Below, one piece after another: positions 59,778 to 64,000 of a stretch of DNA of 64,000 nt. Position numbers and translations under genes: made by a program. The notes below the pieces were generated by a model that was not told where the DNA came from, searched no databases, and saw only the letters and a list, made by a program, of their open reading frames with translations. This DNA is from Cohnella sp. AR92. Lineage in GTDB: Bacteria; Bacillota; Bacilli; Paenibacillales; Paenibacillaceae. Positions within the stretch are counted from its first letter, which is position 1; each line of letters opens with the position of its first letter. The stretch spans positions 1,079 to 65,078 of the forward strand of contig NZ_RZJR01000007.1 of NCBI RefSeq assembly GCF_003990975.1, read 5' to 3'.

Positions 59778-61304
59778 CTACTTCTTGCGATAGGAGGAAG
59801 GAGATGCTCCGACGTACTTGCGGAATTTGCTGTGGAAGTAATCGACGTTGGAGTACCCGACCCTCTCCGCGACCTGATATACCTTCATTCCGTCCTGCAG
59901 CAGTTCCTTCGCTTTCTCGATCCTTACCTTGTCGAGGTAGGTGTTGAACGATTCCCCCGTCGTGTTCTTGAACAGCTTGCCGAGATAAGAGCTGTTGTAA
60001 TTAAACACTTCCGCGAGCGACTCGAGCTTCAGGTTCTCCTGGTAATTCCGGCGAATGACGTCGATCATCCTCTGGACCTGCTTGTCCCCGCCGTAGTCCC
60101 GGAACTCGGCCGCCGCTTCGCGGATCAAGCCGTTCAACCGTTCGAGCGCTCCGGCATAGCGGTATTCCGGATAGATCTCGAGAACTTCCGTCGCGAACGC
60201 TTGGCATCTCGCCCGCCGTTCGGGCCGGCTTGCGGCCAGCTTGTTCAGCGCGGCGGTGACGGCTTGCACGAAGCCCGCTTTGAGGGATTGCTCGGGCATG
60301 TTGGCCTCCAGCATCGCGGCTCCCATCTCCCGCAGCGCGGCACAGGCCGCTTCTTCGTTGCCGACGTCGAGCGCGAGGAATAACCGTTCCGCGTACGACT
60401 CCGCCTCCGGCAGCTCCTTGCCCGCTCCGGACGGCGCGTAGAAGGCGCCCTGCTCGTCCCAGCCATGCAGCCGGCCGCCCTCCAGAGCGAACCTTCCTCT
60501 CATCCGCTCCTGGGCGCGGCGGAACGAAAGCCGCAGCTCGCTTAGACAATCGACCCGCCCCCCGCTTACCGCGATCAGATCAAGCCCGTTCTCCCGGCAG
60601 ATGGCCTCGAGACCGTCATAGACGGCGCCTCTTCCGTGCCCGTCCTTGAGGACAAGCCCTAGATAAGGTTCCATCGCGAAGAATAGCGCTTTGTCCGATG
60701 CCTCGTACGTCTCGATGAGCCGACGCTTGATAACGTCGCTTTTCTCGGAATCGATCTCGAATCTGCTCTCGAGCTTAAGCAGGATGACCTCGTAGGAGGA
60801 AGCTCTAAACGCCGGATGGGCGTTCGCCTCCGCCCCCTTCGCCCCTCGCCCGGTCAGCAGCGAGACAAGAAGCTCATCCCGGCTCCGCTCCGGGCTCTTA
60901 TCCATCTGCCTGGCCGCCCTGTTCTCCGCGTCCAGACGTTGTTTAAGCTTCGCCAGATTGTCGGTCAGCTCGTCCTCATCCACCGGCTTGAGCAGGTAAG
61001 CGTCCGCTCTCATCGCGAGCGCCTGGCGAGCATAGTCGAAGTCGGCATGCCCGCTCAGGATAAGGAAGCGCGGGCACGGCTTCATTCTCTCCTGCAAGGT
61101 TCGAATGAGCGTCAAGCCGTCCATCCCCGGCATGCGGACGTCCACGATCAGAACGTCCGGCGCAAGCTGGGCCACCTTGTCCAAGGCGTCCAGCCCCTCC
61201 GCGGCGCTGCCGACGACCTCGTAGCCCAGCTCCTCCCACCCGATAATCGTCCGCAGTCCTTCGCGGATGAGCGGTTCATCGTCCACGATCAATACTTTGT
61301 ACAT
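59778..61304 (-). CDS. yesN: Response regulator with AraC output domain (YesN type)
   Basis: The 508-residue protein has a receiver domain at 1-120 (DDEPLIREGL, phosphorylated D55 in LIVDVRMPGMDG, K near LLKPVDEDEL), a long middle region and C-terminal AraC helix-turn-helix motifs (SSYLGKLFKNTTGESFN; VGYSNVDYFHSKFRKYVGASP). It starts three bases after the kinase gene and probably activates the downstream importer and the divergent GH3 gene. Confidence 0.93.
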   Translation of the reverse strand: MYKVLIVDDEPLIREGLRTIIGWEELGYEVVGSAAEGLDALDKVAQLAPDVLIVDVRMPGMDGLTLIRTLQERMKPCPRFLILSGHADFDYARQALAMRADAYLLKPVDEDELTDNLAKLKQRLDAENRAARQMDKSPERSRDELLVSLLTGRGAKGAEANAHPAFRASSYEVILLKLESRFEIDSEKSDVIKRRLIETYEASDKALFFAMEPYLGLVLKDGHGRGAVYDGLEAICRENGLDLIAVSGGRVDCLSELRLSFRRAQERMRGRFALEGGRLHGWDEQGAFYAPSGAGKELPEAESYAERLFLALDVGNEEAACAALREMGAAMLEANMPEQSLKAGFVQAVTAALNKLAASRPERRARCQAFATEVLEIYPEYRYAGALERLNGLIREAAAEFRDYGGDKQVQRMIDVIRRNYQENLKLESLAEVFNYNSSYLGKLFKNTTGESFNTYLDKVRIEKAKELLQDGMKVYQVAERVGYSNVDYFHSKFRKYVGASPSSYRKK

Positions 61305-61307
61305 CTA

Positions 61308-63080
61308 TCATCCCTCCAACGGGATCCGGAAACGAATGGTCGTTCCTTCTCCCGGTTCGCTCTCGAGAAGAAGACCGGCCTCTTCCCCGTATGTCATGAG
61401 AAGCCTCTGATGAACGTTATGAAGCCCGATTCTCTCCGATTCTTGCTGCCCGAGGGCGTGTCTGAGCTGCTCCAGCTTATCCGCGCTCATGCCGATGCCG
61501 TTATCCGCCACCGCCACTTCGAGATGCTCTCCGTCGATTCGGGCGCTAATCTTCACGGTTCCGCTGTCCGTGCTTCGCTCCAAGCCGTGAACGACCGAGT
61601 TCTCCACGAGAGGCTGAACGAGCAGCGGCAGCAAGCGAATCTCCTCCGTCCCCGGCTCTAGGCGAAGCTCGTAATTCAGCCTCTCCTCATGCCTGAACTT
61701 CTGGATCTCCAAGTAAGCGCGGCTTATCTCCATCTCGTCCTTCAAGGCAATCATCTGCCCGGTGATCTCCAGGTTCTTGCGGAGCAGCTTGCCCAGCATC
61801 TTGACCGCCTGCGAGATCTCCTTCTCCCCGTTCAGGTGGGCCTTCATGCGGATGGATTCCAGGGCATTGTACAGAAAATGCGGATTGATCTGGCTGGCCA
61901 GCATCTTCAGCTTGATCTCGTTCTGCTTGCGTTCCAGCTCGCTGGCATGCTGGTGGGATTCCGTCACCTCGTCCATCAGCTCGCGAATGTTCACGACCAT
62001 CTGGTTGAACTGCCTGGAGATCTGCCCGATCTCGTCCTTCCCGTCCACCGCGATCGCGGCGTTGAAGTTGCCCATCGATACCTTGCTGATCTGCCGGCTG
62101 AACTTGAGCAATCTCTTCGTGATGACCGCGAAAATAAAATAGATCATGAGGATCGACAGCACGACGAAGATCGAAATGACCTGAACGCCGAGCACGTTGA
62201 TTCGGTTGGCTTCCTTGACGATGCTGTCCACCGAGTAGATCGTTATGATCGTGAGGCTGGAATAGCTCTTATCCGGCGTCAGCTTGTCGATAATGACCTT
62301 CGATTCGACTCCGTCGATCGTCATCTCGTACGATCCGGGCTCCTTATCCGACAGTTCCGCGCCTAACGACGTATCTTTGAGCAGCTTGCCGGTCATGCCC
62401 GTCCGGTTGGAGGCCACGACGAAGCCCTGTTCGTCGGTCAGCAGCGTATCGGCGTTCTCCTGCCTGAGCATCGAATTCAAATATTCCGTATTGACGTCCA
62501 CCGCGAGGACGCCGAAGGATCGTTCCTCTTGAAAATAGACGCTGCGAACGAGACTGAGCAGGTTGCCGCGGGTGCGAGTCTCATTGGGGAAGTAATACCA
62601 GCCGATCAGACCGCTATGCTCCAGGGCGGAATGGTACCAGAACGTATTCTTCAGCGCCGCGTCGACGGGGAAGAACTCCCAGTTGTTCAGCAGCGTCGGA
62701 TTGTCCATGAACAGCTTGATCTGCGAGATCTCCGGGTTGAAATCCAGGAACATCCGGAATGTCGTGAAGTCCCGATAGGCTTCCACGACGTCGTTGCGAT
62801 TCTGATAGCGCGTCGTCGCGATCTGCTCCATGTCCGAGTCGAGACTTAACCGGCTGGACAGATTGATCGCGATGTCTAGCGTCTCGTTCGTCCGAATCTT
62901 GATCCGGTCGATGGAGCTCTCTATCTGTTCCTTTGCCTTTAACAAGGCGGAATCCCGGTATTCCCTCACCACGAAGAACCCGACGATAATGAACGGCAAT
63001 ATAAAAAACAGAATATAAGAGAGCACCATCTTGTTGCGCAGCTTCATATCGTTTAAAAGCAATGTCAACCGGCGCAGCAC
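61308..63080 (-). CDS. yesM: Sensor histidine kinase (YesM type)
   Basis: The kinase (about 590 residues) has a membrane helix near residue 20-40, an extracellular Cache-like sensor, a second helix near 290-310, a HAMP segment, the His-kinase phosphoacceptor SQINPHFLYNALESIRM and an ATPase domain (PLVENSVVHGLE, DNGIGM, GEGTTIRFRIPLEG). I choose a GTG at 63080, six bases after GGGGAGG; an ATG at 63131 has no such site. Such kinases sense extracellular oligosaccharides or their binding proteins. Confidence 0.92.
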   Translation of the reverse strand: MLRRLTLLLNDMKLRNKMVLSYILFFILPFIIVGFFVVREYRDSALLKAKEQIESSIDRIKIRTNETLDIAINLSSRLSLDSDMEQIATTRYQNRNDVVEAYRDFTTFRMFLDFNPEISQIKLFMDNPTLLNNWEFFPVDAALKNTFWYHSALEHSGLIGWYYFPNETRTRGNLLSLVRSVYFQEERSFGVLAVDVNTEYLNSMLRQENADTLLTDEQGFVVASNRTGMTGKLLKDTSLGAELSDKEPGSYEMTIDGVESKVIIDKLTPDKSYSSLTIITIYSVDSIVKEANRINVLGVQVISIFVVLSILMIYFIFAVITKRLLKFSRQISKVSMGNFNAAIAVDGKDEIGQISRQFNQMVVNIRELMDEVTESHQHASELERKQNEIKLKMLASQINPHFLYNALESIRMKAHLNGEKEISQAVKMLGKLLRKNLEITGQMIALKDEMEISRAYLEIQKFRHEERLNYELRLEPGTEEIRLLPLLVQPLVENSVVHGLERSTDSGTVKISARIDGEHLEVAVADNGIGMSADKLEQLRHALGQQESERIGLHNVHQRLLMTYGEEAGLLLESEPGEGTTIRFRIPLEG

Positions 63081-63258
63081 GTTCACCCTCCCCTGCCGCC
63101 ATGGCGTAAGCGCATACAGCTTTTGACCCATACGTTATTTTGGGGCAAAGCGGACGATATGCGCAACCCTTTCTCCGAAATTGCACGGATTTTAGGTTGA
63201 ATAATGAGGGTATTTCCTCTATGCGATAAAGAGTAAAATGGTCGTTAGCGAACTTACT

Positions 63259-63273
63259 TTGAATGCGCTTGCA
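63259..63273 (+). promoter_or_regulatory. Candidate cre (CcpA) site before the GH3 gene
   Basis: TTGAATGCGCTTGCA matches WTGNAANCGNWNNCW at 14 of 15 positions and ends a few bases before the ribosome-binding site, a roadblock position. Confidence 0.45.
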
Positions 63274-63296
63274 TAAATTTGGAGGAGGCATCCGTC

Positions 63297-64000
63297 TTGA
63301 ACGAATCGAACCGTTACCCTTTTGAGAATCCCGACCTCCCGCTCGAGACCCGCGTGAACGACCTGGTATCCCGGTTTACGATAGAAGAGAAAATCAATCT
63401 GATGGGCCAATACCAGGATTCGGTGCCGCGCCTCGGCGTAAAGCCGTACAAGCACGGCACCGAAGCCGCCCACGGCATCGCCTGGCTCGGCGAGGCGACC
63501 TACTTCCCTCAGCCCGTCGGCCTGGCCTGCACGTGGGACGAAGAGATGCTTCGACAAGTCGGCGAAGCGATCGGCACCGAGGCCCGCGGGTTCTTCCGCC
63601 GCGATCCCGCCCTTAACGGCCTCACGCTGTGGGCGCCGACCGTCGATATGGAACGCGACCCCAGATGGGGACGCAACGAGGAAGCCTACGGGGAAGATCC
63701 AGTGTTGGCTGGCAAGCTGGCCGCCGCGCTGGCGCAAGGCATTCAAGGCGATCATCCCTTCTACCTTCGTGCCGTGGCCAGCTTGAAGCATTTTATCGGC
63801 AACAACAACGAGGTCGACCGCGGCGTGTGCTCGGTCAGCATCGATCCTCGCAACATGCGCGAATATTACCTGAAGGCGTTCGAGATTCCGTTCAAGGAAG
63901 GCGGAGCGCAATCGATGATGACCGCCTATAATTCGGTCAACGGCGTGCCGGCCAACCTGAACCCGCAGGTCAACGGCATCGTGAAGGGCGAATGGGGCAT
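63297..64000 (+). CDS. Glycoside hydrolase family 3 enzyme, 5' part only
   Basis: A frame opens at a TTG (63297) eight bases after GGAGGAGG and runs off the window, giving 234 residues so far. The sequence shows GH3 N-terminal barrel features: RVNDLVSRFTIEEKINLMGQ, the substrate-binding WAPTVDMERDPRWGRNEE, YGEDPVLAGKLA, the KH pair in VASLKHFIGNN and MMTAYNSVNGVPA. GH3 enzymes are beta-glucosidases or beta-xylosidases; the nucleophile Asp should lie past the end. It is divergent from yesM and fits the GH1/importer group. Confidence 0.9.
   Translation, partial: MNESNRYPFENPDLPLETRVNDLVSRFTIEEKINLMGQYQDSVPRLGVKPYKHGTEAAHGIAWLGEATYFPQPVGLACTWDEEMLRQVGEAIGTEARGFFRRDPALNGLTLWAPTVDMERDPRWGRNEEAYGEDPVLAGKLAAALAQGIQGDHPFYLRAVASLKHFIGNNNEVDRGVCSVSIDPRNMREYYLKAFEIPFKEGGAQSMMTAYNSVNGVPANLNPQVNGIVKGEWG

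Overview
The window looks like chromosomal DNA of a GC-rich, low-branching Firmicute of the Paenibacillaceae (Cohnella/Paenibacillus type). This is inferred from strong GGAGG ribosome-binding sites, a Bacillus-order purEKBCSQLFMNHD operon behind a guanine riboswitch, a YclNOPQ-type petrobactin uptake operon with 7-1-7 Fur boxes, YesMN-type two-component genes next to Lpl-type sugar transporters, and lipoproteins with Ser/Ala/Pro-rich linkers. No rRNA, tRNA, insertion sequence, phage or CRISPR locus is visible.

Layout. 0-10 kb: a 104-bp tandem array, a small nuclease-like protein, a GH4 alpha-galactosidase with a divergent AraC regulator, a secreted protein, a DUF3048 lipoprotein with an odd Asn/Thr-repeat N-terminus, a GH13 neopullulanase-type enzyme, and an MFS exporter divergent from a LacI regulator that has a clear operator. 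10.3-17.5 kb: a visibly AT-richer block with a HAD phosphatase, a three-gene ABC-2 exporter, a PadR regulator plus alpha/beta hydrolase, and an ECF sigma factor overlapping a membrane-anchored serpin. 17.5-23.7 kb: a Fur-controlled iron module (IsdG-like protein, YclQPON transporter, Btr-like regulator). 23.8-29.7 kb: an LTA-synthase-like sulfatase, a multicopper oxidase and a PhoX-like phosphatase. 29.8-38.6 kb: a maltodextrin regulon (amylase lipoprotein, MalG, MalF, MalE; divergent MalR and a GH15 enzyme) with LacI operators and a possible cre. 39-54 kb: an alpha/beta hydrolase, a 39-residue membrane protein and the twelve-gene purine operon with PurR boxes, promoter, guanine riboswitch and terminator. 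54-64 kb: a GH1 beta-glucosidase, an oligosaccharide ABC transporter, YesN/YesM and the start of a GH3 enzyme.

The genes describe a plant-polysaccharide or starch-degrading soil bacterium. Extracellular and cytoplasmic amylolytic enzymes feed two ABC importers; LacI-type, AraC-type and probably CcpA control sits on the sugar genes; iron uptake and purine synthesis have their own textbook switches.

The most unusual signal is non-coding. Four intergenic arrays at about 7.77, 17.51, 38.6 and 50.5 kb have a 51-bp period, and a fifth at 1-312 has a 104-bp (2 x 52) period. Two of them are built exactly as a 23-nt palindrome plus a 28-nt spacer, although their palindromes are unrelated in sequence. 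Three of the five lie between convergent gene ends and one splits the purine operon between purB and purC. The second most unusual item is the sigma factor/serpin pair, which looks like an anti-sigma protein with a protease-inhibitor sensor domain.
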